From positions 992,001 through 1,056,000 of the forward strand of contig NZ_JACHDN010000001.1 in NCBI RefSeq assembly GCF_014201095.1: 64,000 nucleotides of DNA, read 5' to 3'. The notes beneath the pieces are model-generated. The model made no database searches. It had not been told where the DNA came from and saw nothing but the letters and a program-made list of their open reading frames with translations. The stretch is from Cellulomonas hominis (GTDB lineage Bacteria; Actinomycetota; Actinomycetes; Actinomycetales; Cellulomonadaceae). Below are positions 18,321 to 27,388 of the stretch, in pieces. Both the position numbers and the translations under genes were made by a program. Within the stretch, counting starts at the first letter, position 1. Each line of letters opens with the position of its first letter.

Positions 18321-18452
18321 AAGCAAGCCCGCCCGCGCGGCCGACCACGGTGCGCGAGGGGGGCGCGAGGGCAGCGCGGGCGGGACGCGCGGCGGGGCAC
18401 GGCGACGGCGGGGGCCGGGCGCGTCCGCGGCGGTGCGTCCGCGGCGGTGCGG

Positions 18453-18481
18453 GCGCGGCGCCGGGGCGCCGGCGGCCGCGC
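18453..18481 (-). terminator. Hairpin after flhF (end of the flbD-flhF operon)
   Basis: Arms GCGCGGC (18453-18459) and GCCGCGC (18475-18481) enclose an inner GCCGG/CCGGC stem, 6 bp after the flhF stop codon. A tandem pair of 14-bp repeats (18421-18448) lies just beyond. Confidence 0.55.
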
Positions 18482-18486
18482 GGGGG

Positions 18487-19722
18487 TCAGCCCCAGGACG
18501 TGCCCTCCGGGAGGTGCTCGCCGAGGGCCGCCGCCCACGCCACCCGGGACGCCGGCACGCCGTCGATCCACGCGACCGGGACCCCGAGGCCCAGCACCGT
18601 GCCGGGCTCGCTGGTGTCGAACAGCCCGCCGACGGCGAGCGCGTCCAGGCCCCGCCGGGCGCCGACGGTCGCGATCCAGCGCGCGCAGTCCCGGGTCTTG
18701 CTCCGCGCGTCCACCACGCCCCAGGCCTGGTCCGGCGCGAGCGCGGCGAGCACCTCGGCCGCGGCCTCCTCGCGAGGCCGGCCGGGGCGCACCCCGAGCG
18801 CGACGACCGTGACGCCGTCGGGGTCGGGCCCGGACGCCCGCCAGCGCTGCGCGGCCGCGGCGGTGGCGAGCCGGGGGCCGGCGGCGGGCTCGGCGTCACC
18901 GGCCGCGACGACGGTCCCCGCGCCGGTGCGCAGCGCCAGCAGGTCGGCGACGCGGGTGGCGTCCTCCGGCGGCCCGGCGACGACGAGCACCGTGCCGGGG
19001 TCGCGCGGCAGCGGCGGGGCGGCGGGCACGGCGGCGAGCAGGCGGGACAGCTCGACGGGGCCCTCCCCCGTGGCGGCGAGCAGGTCGGCGGGGACGCCCA
19101 GCTCGGCGAGCGCCGCGCGGGGCACGCCGGGGCCGGCCGGGGTCGCCGGCGCGGGCGCGCGGGTCTCCGCGGCGGGTGCGGGCGCGGGCGCGGGGACCGC
19201 GGCGGGCACCAGCGGCTCGAACGTGCGCTCGCCGGGTGCGGGTGCGGGCACGGCCGCCGCCGGCACCGCCGCCCCCCGCGCCGGGCCGACCTCCAGGTGG
19301 TGCTCCGGCGGCACCCCGCCGGTCATCGCGCGCATCTGCTCCAGCACCGAGGCGAACGCCTCCTCGCCGGTGGACACCCGTGGACCGCGCGCCTCGGGCA
19401 GCCCGCCGGGGCCGGCCGGCGCCAGCAGCGTCCCGTCCGGGCCGGCGTCCGCGGCGTCGGCGGCGGCGAGCAGCGCGTCGATCCCGCCGGCGGTCACCAC
19501 GGTGGACGTGCCGCGGCGGCGGGGCAGGCCGGGCGCGGTGCTGGGCGCGGCGTCGGGGACGTCGATGGTCAGCTCGTACCGCTCGCGCGCGAAGAACCCG
19601 GCGATGCCGCCGCTGCGCACCCGCTCGGCGCGCACGATCCGCGCCGTCGGGCCGAACTCGGCGCGGACGTGCACCATGAGCTCGGCGAGGTCGGCACCCT
19701 CAAGCAGCAATCGCGTGGGCAC
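18487..19722 (-). CDS. flhF: FlhF-like protein with a degenerate GTPase domain
   Basis: A 411-residue protein whose N terminus (LLEGADLAELMVHVRAEFGP, TARIVRAERVRSGGIAGFFA) matches the B domain of the SRP-type GTPase FlhF, with a Pro/Ala linker and a helical N domain. Where the P-loop should be it reads VLVVAGPPEDATRVADLLAL, lacking GxxGxGK[ST]. Later parts keep FlhF-like strands (VVALGVRPGRP, WIDGVPASRVAWAAALGEHL). It probably cannot bind GTP in the normal way. It starts with GTG inside the flhA 3' end (23-bp overlap). No flhG follows. Confidence 0.75.
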   Translation of the reverse strand: MPTRLLLEGADLAELMVHVRAEFGPTARIVRAERVRSGGIAGFFARERYELTIDVPDAAPSTAPGLPRRRGTSTVVTAGGIDALLAAADAADAGPDGTLLAPAGPGGLPEARGPRVSTGEEAFASVLEQMRAMTGGVPPEHHLEVGPARGAAVPAAAVPAPAPGERTFEPLVPAAVPAPAPAPAAETRAPAPATPAGPGVPRAALAELGVPADLLAATGEGPVELSRLLAAVPAAPPLPRDPGTVLVVAGPPEDATRVADLLALRTGAGTVVAAGDAEPAAGPRLATAAAAQRWRASGPDPDGVTVVALGVRPGRPREEAAAEVLAALAPDQAWGVVDARSKTRDCARWIATVGARRGLDALAVGGLFDTSEPGTVLGLGVPVAWIDGVPASRVAWAAALGEHLPEGTSWG

Positions 19723-21763
19723 CGCTCACCACCCCGACGGTCTCGATCCGGACGCCGCCGCCCGTGACCTCCGCGTAGGACAGCACGGGCAGCCGCTCCA
19801 GGCCGAGCACGACGACCTTGCGGAGCGCGGGCCGCAGCGCCGGCGCGCAGACCAGGACCACGGACCGGCCGGTGGCCTCGGCGTCGGCCACAGCGACGCG
19901 CAGCCGCTCCAGCATGGCCTCGAGGCGGGTCGGGTCGGTGACGACCTGCGTGCCGCTGTCCGAGGGCCGCAGCGCCTCGACCAGCGACTGCTCGAACACC
20001 GGGTCCAGCGTGAGCACCCGCAGGACGCCGTCCTGCACGTACTGCGCGCACAGCGCGGGGCCGAGCGTGCCGCGGGCGGCCTCGACCAGGCCCTCGGGGT
20101 CGGTGCTGACCTTCGCGCGGAGCGTGAGCGCCTCGTAGATCCGGCCGAGGTCGCGGATCGGCACCTCCTCGGCGAGCAGCCCCTGCAGCACGCGCTGCAC
20201 CTCGCCGAGCGAGAGCAGGCCGGGCACGAGCTCCTCGACCACGGACGGGTTGACCTGCTTGACACCCTCGGTCAGCACCCGGACGTCCTCGCGGCCGAGC
20301 AGCCGGGGCGCGTTCTTGGTGATGATCGCGCCGAGGTGCGTGATGAGCACGGAGACCCGGTCCACGACGGTGGCGCCGGCCATCTCGGCGGCGTGCCGGA
20401 GCTCGGACGCCACCCACTTGCCCGGCAGCCCGAACACCGGCTCCACCACGGCCTGCCCGGGCAGGGCGGCCAGGTCGTCGCCCAGCGCGAGGATCCGCCC
20501 GGGCGGGACCTCGCCGCGCCCGACCTCCACGCCCGCGATCCGCACGACGTAGGTGGAGCGCGGGAGGTCCACGGAGTCCCGGGTCCGCACGGGCGGGACG
20601 ACGATGCCGAGCTCCATGGCGATCTTGCGACGCAGCCCCCGCACCCGGTGCAGCAGGTCCTGGTCCGGGCCGCTGCCGACCATGTCGACCAGGTCGGGCG
20701 CCAGCAGGATCTCCAGGGTGTGCACCCGCATCTGCTCGATGAGCGCCTCGGGGGTGTCGTTCGACGTCGGGGCGGTGGTGGCGGTCGAGCGGGCGGCGGC
20801 CTCCTCGGCCTCGGCCTGCTTGGCCTGGGTCGCCTTGAGGCGCTGGGCGACGATGATGAGGGTCGCGCCGACCAGCACGAACGGCAGCTTCGGCATGCCG
20901 GGCAGCAGCGCCAGGGCGAGCGCCCCCGAGCCGGCGATCATGAGCGCGGTGCGGGACTGGAGCAGCTGCTTGGACGCCGCGGTGCCCATGTCGCCCTCGG
21001 CGGTCGCGCGGGTCACGACGATGCCGGTGGACACCGACAGCAGCAGGGCGGGGATCTGGGTGACCAGGCCGTCGCCGATGGTCAGCAGGCTGAACCGCTC
21101 CAGGGCCTCCGGCATGGACAGCCCCATCTGCATCATGCCGATGACGAAGCCGCCGATGAGGTTGATCAGCGTGATGATGATGCCGGCGATGGCGTCGCCC
21201 TTGACGAACTTCGAGCCACCGTCCATCGCGCCGTAGAAGTCGGCCTCGGCCGCCACGTCGGCGCGCCGCTTGCGGGCGGTGTCCTCGTCGATCAGGCCCG
21301 AGTTCAGGTCGGCGTCGATGGCCATCTGCTTGCCGGGCATGGCGTCGAGGGTGAACCGCGCGCCGACCTCGGCCACGCGCCCGGCGCCGTTGGTGATGAC
21401 GACGAACTGGATGACGACCAGGATCAGGAAGATCACCAGGCCGATGACCAGCGAGCCGCCGACGACGAAGTGCCCGAACGCGTCGATCACGGCGCCGGCG
21501 TAGCCGTCCCGCAGCACCAGCCGGGTGGACGCCACGTTCAGGCCCAGGCGGAACAGCGTGAACACGAGGATCAGCGACGGGAAGACGCTGAAGTCGAGGG
21601 GCCGCTGCACGTACATGCTGGTCAGCAGGATGACCAGGGACGCCGTGATGTTCACGGCGATGAGCACGTCGAGCAGCGCCGCGGGCAGCGGCACGACGAG
21701 CAGCAGCACGATGCCGACGACGCCCACCGGGACGGCGAGCTGCGAGATCTGCCGGTTCTTCAT
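19700..21763 (-). CDS. flhA: FlhA, flagellar export gate protein
   Basis: A 687-residue component of the flagellar type III export gate. The N-terminal half is polytopic membrane sequence (LAVPVGVVGIVLLLVVPLPA onward) with the FHIPEP-family signature in FTLDAMPGKQMAIDADLNSG. The C-terminal cytosolic domain, the docking platform for chaperone-substrate complexes, follows a short Ala/Thr-rich linker near residue 345. Length is normal. ATG 21763 lies 31 bp after the flhB stop. Confidence 0.97.
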   Translation of the reverse strand: MKNRQISQLAVPVGVVGIVLLLVVPLPAALLDVLIAVNITASLVILLTSMYVQRPLDFSVFPSLILVFTLFRLGLNVASTRLVLRDGYAGAVIDAFGHFVVGGSLVIGLVIFLILVVIQFVVITNGAGRVAEVGARFTLDAMPGKQMAIDADLNSGLIDEDTARKRRADVAAEADFYGAMDGGSKFVKGDAIAGIIITLINLIGGFVIGMMQMGLSMPEALERFSLLTIGDGLVTQIPALLLSVSTGIVVTRATAEGDMGTAASKQLLQSRTALMIAGSGALALALLPGMPKLPFVLVGATLIIVAQRLKATQAKQAEAEEAAARSTATTAPTSNDTPEALIEQMRVHTLEILLAPDLVDMVGSGPDQDLLHRVRGLRRKIAMELGIVVPPVRTRDSVDLPRSTYVVRIAGVEVGRGEVPPGRILALGDDLAALPGQAVVEPVFGLPGKWVASELRHAAEMAGATVVDRVSVLITHLGAIITKNAPRLLGREDVRVLTEGVKQVNPSVVEELVPGLLSLGEVQRVLQGLLAEEVPIRDLGRIYEALTLRAKVSTDPEGLVEAARGTLGPALCAQYVQDGVLRVLTLDPVFEQSLVEALRPSDSGTQVVTDPTRLEAMLERLRVAVADAEATGRSVVLVCAPALRPALRKVVVLGLERLPVLSYAEVTGGGVRIETVGVVSGAHAIAA

Positions 21764-21794
21764 CGGTCGGTCCTCTCGGGACGGGAGGGTCGGG

Positions 21795-22958
21795 TCATGC
21801 TGCGGCCTTCTTCTCGTCGCGTGCCCGGCGGCGCGCGGCGGCCACGGTGGTCGGGGCGTCGTCCGGGGCGACGGAGCCGCCCGGCATCGTGTGCTTGCCC
21901 ATGGCGGCTCCGCGCCGCTTGAGCTGCATGACGAACGCCAGCACGCGGGCGACGGCGGTGAACAGGTAGGCGGGGATCTCCTGGTCCACGGCGCACGCGG
22001 CGTGCAGCGCGCGGGCCAGGGGGACGTCCTCGACCATCGGGACGCGGTGCTCGGTCGCCTGCGCGCGGATCTTGGCGGCGACCGCGCCCGCGCCCTTGGC
22101 GACCAGGCGGGGCGCGCCGGTGCCGGGCACGTAGCGCAGGGCGACGGCGACGTGCGTCGGGTTGACGATGACGACGTCCGCGTCGGCGACGGCCGCCATC
22201 ATGCGGTTGCGGCTCATCGCCATCTGCTTGGACCGGATCTGGCCCTTGACGAGCGGGTCGCCGTCGGTGCGCTTGTGCTCCTCCTTGATCTCCTGCTTCG
22301 ACATGCGCGTCTGCTTGCGGTTGCGGCGCATGACGACGAGCAGGTCGATCGCCGCGAGCAGCACGCCCGCCGCGATGCCCCAGATCAGGAGCTGCTTGAT
22401 GCCGGACCCGGCGACGCCCAGCATGTGCGCGAGCGGGATGCGGCCGGTGCCCATGAGCTGCGGCACCAGGGCCTGCACCGCCAGGTAGAGCACGAGCCCG
22501 ACGACGGCGGTCTTCAGCAGCGTCTTGGCCCCCTCCCACCAGGCGTTGGCGCCGAACAGCCGCTTCACGCCCGAGACGGGGTTGAACTGCTTGACGTTCG
22601 GCTTGAACTTCTTGACGTGCACGCCGCCCTGGGCGACGGCCACCGCGATGATCACGCCGGCGACGACGGCCAGCAGCGGGCCGAGCGTGCCGACGACCGA
22701 CCACAGCCCGTCGCCGAGCAGCTGCGTGACGGTGCCGGCGTCCGGGGAGGCGATCGCCTCGCGCACGGCGGCGAGCTGGTCGAAGGCCGCGTCGGAGGCG
22801 CGCTGCATCGTGCCCGGCAGCATGACGGCCGCCGCGGCCAGGCCGACCCACGCGGTGAGGTCCTGGGACCGGGAGAGCTTCCCGTCCCGGTGGACCTCCT
22901 TCATCCGCTGGGCTGTGGCCTTCTCGGTCTTCTCCCCCGCGTCCCCGCCGCCGCTCAC
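21795..22958 (-). CDS. flhB: FlhB, export gate and substrate-specificity switch
   Basis: A 387-residue protein with four N-terminal membrane segments and a cytosolic domain. The autocleavage site NPTH is in VVIVNPTHVAVALRYV, around residue 265, so the rod/hook-to-filament switch should operate together with FliK. The C-terminal tail carries extra basic residues. GTG 22958 overlaps the fliR stop by 4 nt. Confidence 0.97.
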   Translation of the reverse strand: MSGGGDAGEKTEKATAQRMKEVHRDGKLSRSQDLTAWVGLAAAAVMLPGTMQRASDAAFDQLAAVREAIASPDAGTVTQLLGDGLWSVVGTLGPLLAVVAGVIIAVAVAQGGVHVKKFKPNVKQFNPVSGVKRLFGANAWWEGAKTLLKTAVVGLVLYLAVQALVPQLMGTGRIPLAHMLGVAGSGIKQLLIWGIAAGVLLAAIDLLVVMRRNRKQTRMSKQEIKEEHKRTDGDPLVKGQIRSKQMAMSRNRMMAAVADADVVIVNPTHVAVALRYVPGTGAPRLVAKGAGAVAAKIRAQATEHRVPMVEDVPLARALHAACAVDQEIPAYLFTAVARVLAFVMQLKRRGAAMGKHTMPGGSVAPDDAPTTVAAARRRARDEKKAAA

Positions 22959-23713
22959 GAGACCACCCCGAGCATCGCCTCGACGGCCCGCTCCGTCAGG
23001 TCGCCCACGACCCCCGGCAGCGCCAGGTACGCGAAGCCCGCGAACGTCACGGTCATCAAGATCTTCAGCGGGAAGCCCATCGCGAACGCGTTCAGCGCGG
23101 GCGACACCCGGGTCAGCAGACCGAGGCCCACGTCGGTGAGGAACAGCACGACCAGCAGCGGGCCGCCGATCTGCAGCGCCGCGAGGAACATGTCGGTCAG
23201 CCCGGTGGTGACGGCCGACGCCATCGCGGCCAGGTCCAGCCCGGTCCCGGGGGGCACCGCGTCGAACGACCGCGCGAGGCCGCCGATCAGCACCTGGTAC
23301 GCGCCGGACACGAACAGCAGCACCAGGCAGGTCCAGTTGTAGAGCCGGGCGAACTGCGCACCCGCCGTCATGTTCTGCGGGTCGAACGCCTGCGCGAGCT
23401 GGAACCCGCCGAACAGGTCGATGAGGTTGCCCGCCGCCTGGACGGCCGCGAACACCAGCGACACGAGGAAGCCCAGCGCGGCGCCGACGACCGCCTCCAG
23501 GACCAGGTCCCCGACGAACTCCCCCGTCGACGTCGTGGACGTGGGCTCGAGCCGCGGGAGCACGGCGAGCGCCAGCCCCACGGAGAGCATCGCCTTGACG
23601 GCGCCCGGGATGCCCCGGTGCGCGAACGGCGGGGCCACGACGAAGAACGCCGCGAACCGGACGCCCGCGAGCATCGCGGTCTGCACCGCCGCCAGGGAGA
23701 GGGTCACGTCCAT
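22955..23713 (-). CDS. fliR: FliR, flagellar export gate protein
   Basis: A 252-residue integral membrane protein of the FliR/SpaR family, with hydrophobic helices throughout (LAGVRFAAFFVVAPPFAHRG near the start; VGLGLLTRVSPALNAFAMGF and ILMTVTFAGFAYLALPGVVG near the end). It forms the core export channel with FliP and FliQ. It begins 7 bp after fliQ. Confidence 0.95.
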   Translation of the reverse strand: MDVTLSLAAVQTAMLAGVRFAAFFVVAPPFAHRGIPGAVKAMLSVGLALAVLPRLEPTSTTSTGEFVGDLVLEAVVGAALGFLVSLVFAAVQAAGNLIDLFGGFQLAQAFDPQNMTAGAQFARLYNWTCLVLLFVSGAYQVLIGGLARSFDAVPPGTGLDLAAMASAVTTGLTDMFLAALQIGGPLLVVLFLTDVGLGLLTRVSPALNAFAMGFPLKILMTVTFAGFAYLALPGVVGDLTERAVEAMLGVVS

Positions 23714-23720
23714 CGCCGGC

Positions 23721-23993
23721 TCAGCCCCCGAGGAGGGCCGGGATGCGGTCGAACAGCTCGTGCGTGAACGACACGAGCTCCGCGATCATCCAGTGCCCGG
23801 AGACCAGCAGCGCCACGGCGGCGGCGATGGCCTTCGGCACGAAGGAGAGCGTGACCTCCTGGATCTGCGTCACGGACTGCACCAGGGACACGGAGAAGCC
23901 GACGACCAGCGCGGTGATGAGCACCGGCGCCGCGAGCTTCGCGGTGAGGATCATGGCGTCGAGCCCGATGTCGAGGACGGCCGCGGTGTCCAT
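23721..23993 (-). CDS. fliQ: FliQ, flagellar export gate protein
   Basis: A 90-residue protein with the expected two-helix hairpin (LAAPVLITALVVGFSVSLVQ and AAAVALLVSGHWMIAELVSF) and the linking SVTQIQEVTLSFVPK. Its ATG overlaps the fliP stop codon, keeping fliP-fliQ-fliR in the usual order. Confidence 0.96.
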   Translation of the reverse strand: MDTAAVLDIGLDAMILTAKLAAPVLITALVVGFSVSLVQSVTQIQEVTLSFVPKAIAAAVALLVSGHWMIAELVSFTHELFDRIPALLGG

Positions 23994-24829
23994 CAGCCAC
24001 CCCCGCCCGACGCGGCGCCCACCAGGGCGGTGACGATGAGGCCCCAGCCGTCCACCAGCACGAACAGCAGCAGCTTGAACGGCAGCGACACCATGACCGG
24101 CGGCAGCATCATCATGCCCATGCTCATCAGGACCGAGGACACGACCAGGTCGATGACGAGGAACGGCACGAAGATGACGAACCCGATGATGAACGCCGAG
24201 CGGAGCTCCGAGAGCATGAACGCCGGGATCAGCGTGAGCATCGGCACGGAGGCCGCGTCCTCGGGGTTCGGCTGGTCGGCGGCCCGGGTGATGAGCGCCA
24301 GGTCGGCCTCGCGGGTGTGCCCGAGCATGTACTCGCGCAGCGGGCCGGAGCCGGCGTCCAGCGCCGTGGTGAAGTCCATGCTGCCGTCGAGGTAGGGCTG
24401 CACCGCCTCGGTGTTGACGTCGGACAGGACCGGCGCCATGACGAACAGGCTGAGGAAGAGCGCGAGGCCGGCGATCACCTGGTTCGGCGGCACGGTCGTC
24501 AGGCCGAGCGCGTTCCGGGTGAGGGACAGCACCACGAAGATCTTGGTGAAGCCGGTCATCATCAGCAGCAGCGACGGGGCGACCGACAGCAGCGTGATGC
24601 CGATGAGCACGACGATCGAGCTGCTGGGGGTGCCGTTCACGCCGTTGATGGCGACGGACACCTCGCCGGCGCCGGGGTCCGCCGGGGCGGCCGGGTCGGT
24701 CGGGGGCGTGGGCGCGGCGTGCGCGACCCCCGACGACAGCACGACGAGGGCGACCCCGAGGGCGAGCACGGCGAGCAGCACGAGCGGCCAGGTCCGCCGC
24801 CGCGCCGCGGGCGGCTCGGTCGCGGGCAC
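23993..24829 (-). CDS. fliP: FliP, flagellar export gate protein
   Basis: FliP with an N-terminal signal peptide (WPLVLLAVLALGVALVVLSS, then VAHAAP) followed by the family core: LLSVAPSLLLMMTGFTKIFV, LTRNALGLTTVPPNQVIAGL, FMLSELRSAFIIGFVIFVPF and GMMMLPPVMVSLPFKLLLFV. GTG 24829 puts the signal peptide at the N terminus (278 aa). A GTG at 24964 overlapping the fliO stop would add 45 residues encoded by palindromic repeat family A, which is hard to reconcile with a signal peptide. Neither start has a strong ribosome binding site. Family assignment is secure; the start is not. Confidence 0.93.
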   Translation of the reverse strand: MPATEPPAARRRTWPLVLLAVLALGVALVVLSSGVAHAAPTPPTDPAAPADPGAGEVSVAINGVNGTPSSSIVVLIGITLLSVAPSLLLMMTGFTKIFVVLSLTRNALGLTTVPPNQVIAGLALFLSLFVMAPVLSDVNTEAVQPYLDGSMDFTTALDAGSGPLREYMLGHTREADLALITRAADQPNPEDAASVPMLTLIPAFMLSELRSAFIIGFVIFVPFLVIDLVVSSVLMSMGMMMLPPVMVSLPFKLLLFVLVDGWGLIVTALVGAASGGGG

Positions 24830-24867
24830 CGGGGCCGGCGCCGATGCCGTACCGCCACGTCCGCGCG

Positions 24868-24925
24868 CCGAGTGGAGGGTTCTGCCCGACACGCGCGGCG
24901 TGTCGCGCCAGAGACCTCCACTCGG
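24868..24925. repeat. Palindromic repeat family A, copy 2, between fliO and fliP
   Basis: Arms CCGAGTGGAGGGTTCTG (24868-24884) and its near complement (24909-24925, two mismatches), with a perfect inner CGACACGC/GCGTGTCG stem. It lies about 36 bp after the fliO stop, inside a co-directional operon, and either separates fliO from fliP or is translated as the extended FliP N terminus. Confidence 0.85.
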
Positions 24926-24960
24926 GGACGGGGCGCCGCCGGGGGGCGCGAGCTCGGCGG

Positions 24961-25743
24961 TCACCGGCGGACCGTCCGCTCGCGCAGGGCGGCGACGGCC
25001 TGCCGCCACGTGGACGGGGCCAGGACCGAGCCGTGCAGCGCGCCGCGGGGCTCGGTGCCGGTGGCGGTCAGGTGCTCGAGGCGCGCGGCGTCGACGTCGG
25101 CGACCTCCAGGCCGGCGAGGCCGGGGACGTCGCCGGCGGGGTCGACCGGGATGGCGGCGGCGGCGGCGAGCGCGGCGGCCGCGGACGCGGCGGAGGCGGC
25201 CGTCGCGGCGGTCGCGACGGAGGCGGGGGACGCGGTGGCGGAGGCCGGCGCCTCGTCGTCGCCGGAGGCGTCCCGCCGCGCGGCGGCGAGGGCGTCCTCG
25301 AACGCGGGCGCGGGCACGGCGGGGGCAGCGGGCACGGCGGCCGCAGCGGGCACCGTCCGCGCCGCGGACGGCTTCGGCGCCCGCGAACGCCGCGGCGTCG
25401 GCAGCACGGCCGCCACCAGCTCCGCGACCGTGGTGGGCACCGGCCGGGCCGGCTCGGCGTCGGCGGTGAGCGCCGGCAGCGCCTCGGCGGGCGCCGGGGC
25501 GAGCTCGGTCAGCATCGTCACGTTCTGCTCGCCGTACCCGAGGAGCAGCCGGCGGTTGCCGACGGCGACCACCGCGACGCCGGCGTGCCGGCCGAGCGCC
25601 TGCCGGCCGACGACCTCGAGGGTCGGCCCGGCCGGACCGCGGCGCTGCTTGCCCCACCCGGCGCGGCGCGCGAGGACCCAGATGAGCCCGATCACGGACG
25701 CCAGCGCCAGGAGGACGCGCAGCCCCAGGACGACGGAGTCCAT
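24961..25743 (-). CDS. fliO: FliO-type flagellar biosynthesis protein
   Basis: A 260-residue protein with one N-terminal membrane helix (VVLGLRVLLALASVIGLIWV), the FliO domain (LEVVGRQALGRHAGVAVVAV, NRRLLLGYGEQNVTMLTEL) and a long Ala/Pro-rich cytoplasmic tail, roughly twice the usual FliO length. FliO assists assembly of the FliP ring. Its ATG overlaps the fliN stop, and fliP follows, the standard order. Confidence 0.9.
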   Translation of the reverse strand: MDSVVLGLRVLLALASVIGLIWVLARRAGWGKQRRGPAGPTLEVVGRQALGRHAGVAVVAVGNRRLLLGYGEQNVTMLTELAPAPAEALPALTADAEPARPVPTTVAELVAAVLPTPRRSRAPKPSAARTVPAAAAVPAAPAVPAPAFEDALAAARRDASGDDEAPASATASPASVATAATAASAASAAAALAAAAAIPVDPAGDVPGLAGLEVADVDAARLEHLTATGTEPRGALHGSVLAPSTWRQAVAALRERTVRR

Positions 25744-26453
25744 CAGAGGGCGCCGTCCTCGCCGCGCGCGATCTCGGTGATGCGGATGCCGAACTCCTCG
25801 TCGATGACGACGACCTCGCCGCGGGCGATGAGGCGGCCGTTGACCATGACGTCCGCGGGGCTGCCGGCGGCGCGGTCGAGCTCGAGCACGGCGCCGGGGG
25901 TCAGCTCCAGCACCTGGCGGACCGGGAGCTTGGTGCGGCCGAGCTCGGCGGTCAGGGTCATCTCGACGTCGTAGAGCACGTTCAGGCTGGCGCGCTGCGT
26001 CGGGACGCCCGGCGTCGTCGACGAGGGCTCGGACCGGAGCCGCAGGCCGAACCAGGCCTGCACGCCCTCGTCCGTGGCGAGCGCGACCAGGTGCGCGTCC
26101 GCGGGCAGGGCCGTCGCGACCCGCTCGGTGCGCGCGGCCTCGAGCACCCCGGCGCCGAGCTCGGCGACGGCGGCCTCCAGGGCCGGTCGCAGCGCCGCGG
26201 CCAGGTCCAGCGGGCTGCCGTCGGGGGCGCCGGCGGCCAGCGCCTCGCGGACGGCGGCGTCGGCGACCAGCACGACGTCCGCGCTGTTCGGGCCGACGAA
26301 CGACGCGACGACCGCGAGCGCGTCGGCGTCCGGGCGCCGGCCGGCGGGGGCGGGCGCGGGCACCAGCGGGGCGACCGCGGGCAGCAGCCGGGCGGCGGCG
26401 GTGGCCGCGGCGAGCGCGACGGCGGCGTCGGTGGTCTCGGTGGTGGCGTTCAT
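25743..26453 (-). CDS. fliN: FliN/FliY-type C-ring protein
   Basis: A 236-residue switch protein. The C-terminal SpoA domain reads YDVEMTLTAELGRTKLPVRQ, VLELTPGAVLELDRAAG and NGRLIARGEVVVIDEEFGIR. The N-terminal ~150 residues are much longer than in E. coli FliN and look like a degenerate CheC-type domain (LDLAAALRPALEAAVAELGA), recalling FliY, but the catalytic E-x2-N pair is not clear. It forms the lower C-ring with FliM. Confidence 0.9.
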   Translation of the reverse strand: MNATTETTDAAVALAAATAAARLLPAVAPLVPAPAPAGRRPDADALAVVASFVGPNSADVVLVADAAVREALAAGAPDGSPLDLAAALRPALEAAVAELGAGVLEAARTERVATALPADAHLVALATDEGVQAWFGLRLRSEPSSTTPGVPTQRASLNVLYDVEMTLTAELGRTKLPVRQVLELTPGAVLELDRAAGSPADVMVNGRLIARGEVVVIDEEFGIRITEIARGEDGAL

Positions 26454-27388
26454 CAGGGCTTCTCCTCGACGGTGACGACCATGCAGGCGAGGCGGGAACC
26501 GTTGTTCCCCGCGGCGGCTCGCGCGAGCACGACGCCGTCCACCACCACGTCGAGCGGCTGGGACGACGGGTGGGACAGGGGGACGACGTCGCCGACCGCG
26601 AGGCCGACGACGTCGCGGGGGCGGACCACGACCGGGGCGAACCGGACCGCGACCTCGACGGGCACGTCCTCGACGGCGGCCTCCAGGTCGGCGAGCGCGG
26701 CCTCGTGGGCACGCTGGTCCTCCGAGGACCGGCCGTTGGAGCCGTCGGCCTGCCGGACCGCGCCGAGCAGCAGCTCCGCGGGGAACATCACGGTGGCGAG
26801 GTCCTCGCGCTCGCCGACCCGCATCTGGAAGGTCGCGACGAGCACCGCGTCGGAGGCCGGCACGGCCTGCACGAACTGCGGGTTGTATTGCACGGTCCGG
26901 AAGGTCACGTCCAGCGGCGCGAGCGCGGAGAACGCGTAGCCGAGGTCGCCGAGCGCGGCCTGCATGACGCCCCGCAGCAGGGTGAGCTCGATCTCGGTGA
27001 GCTCGCGGTCCTCGCGCGGGTCGCCGGTGCCGGGGCCGCCGAGCAGGTAGTCGATCCACACCATCGAGGTGTGCACGGGCACCTGCACCACGGCGGTCTG
27101 CCGGGTCTGCTCGATGGTGCACAGCATCATCGCGGTGGTGCCGGGCAGCGTCCGGACGTACTCGTCGTAGGACGTGAGGCTCAGCCCGTCGAGCGTGACC
27201 TGGGCCATCGCGCGGAGCCGGGCGGTGAGCTGGTTGCCCCACTGGCGGGCGAACGTCTCGAACGCCATCTCGAGGACGCGGGCGTGCTCGCGCGCCATCG
27301 TCATGGGGCGCCGGAAGTCGTAGGGCTCGGGGACGTGCGTCCGCCGGCGCGAGCGCGCCGGGGCCTGACCCTGGGTGTGGACCGTCAC
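26453..27388 (-). CDS. fliM: FliM, flagellar motor switch protein
   Basis: A C-ring protein with the middle domain starting PEPYDFRRPMTMAREHARVL, then MVWIDYLLGGPGTGDPREDR and ELTEIELTLLRGVMQAALGD, and a C-terminal SpoA domain (VEVAVRFAPVVVRPRDVVGL). The usual N-terminal CheY-P-binding peptide (LSQxEIDALL) is not present; the protein starts with a short basic segment instead. GTG 27388 is preferred over ATG 27400 because GAGGG lies 6 nt before it. Followed by fliN with an ATGA-type junction. Confidence 0.94.
   Translation of the reverse strand: MTVHTQGQAPARSRRRTHVPEPYDFRRPMTMAREHARVLEMAFETFARQWGNQLTARLRAMAQVTLDGLSLTSYDEYVRTLPGTTAMMLCTIEQTRQTAVVQVPVHTSMVWIDYLLGGPGTGDPREDRELTEIELTLLRGVMQAALGDLGYAFSALAPLDVTFRTVQYNPQFVQAVPASDAVLVATFQMRVGEREDLATVMFPAELLLGAVRQADGSNGRSSEDQRAHEAALADLEAAVEDVPVEVAVRFAPVVVRPRDVVGLAVGDVVPLSHPSSQPLDVVVDGVVLARAAAGNNGSRLACMVVTVEEKP

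Noticed and set aside
18020..21922. 1300-residue plus-strand open frame across the csrA-flhF gap and flhF-flhA
   Set aside because: It runs through the tandem array and antisense to FlhF and FlhA; its repeats (RRPHVPDRPRAPT) are translated DNA repeats.
24829..24964. Extended FliP N terminus from GTG 24964
   Set aside because: Would place 45 repeat-encoded residues before a signal peptide and lacks a ribosome binding site; kept only as an alternative.
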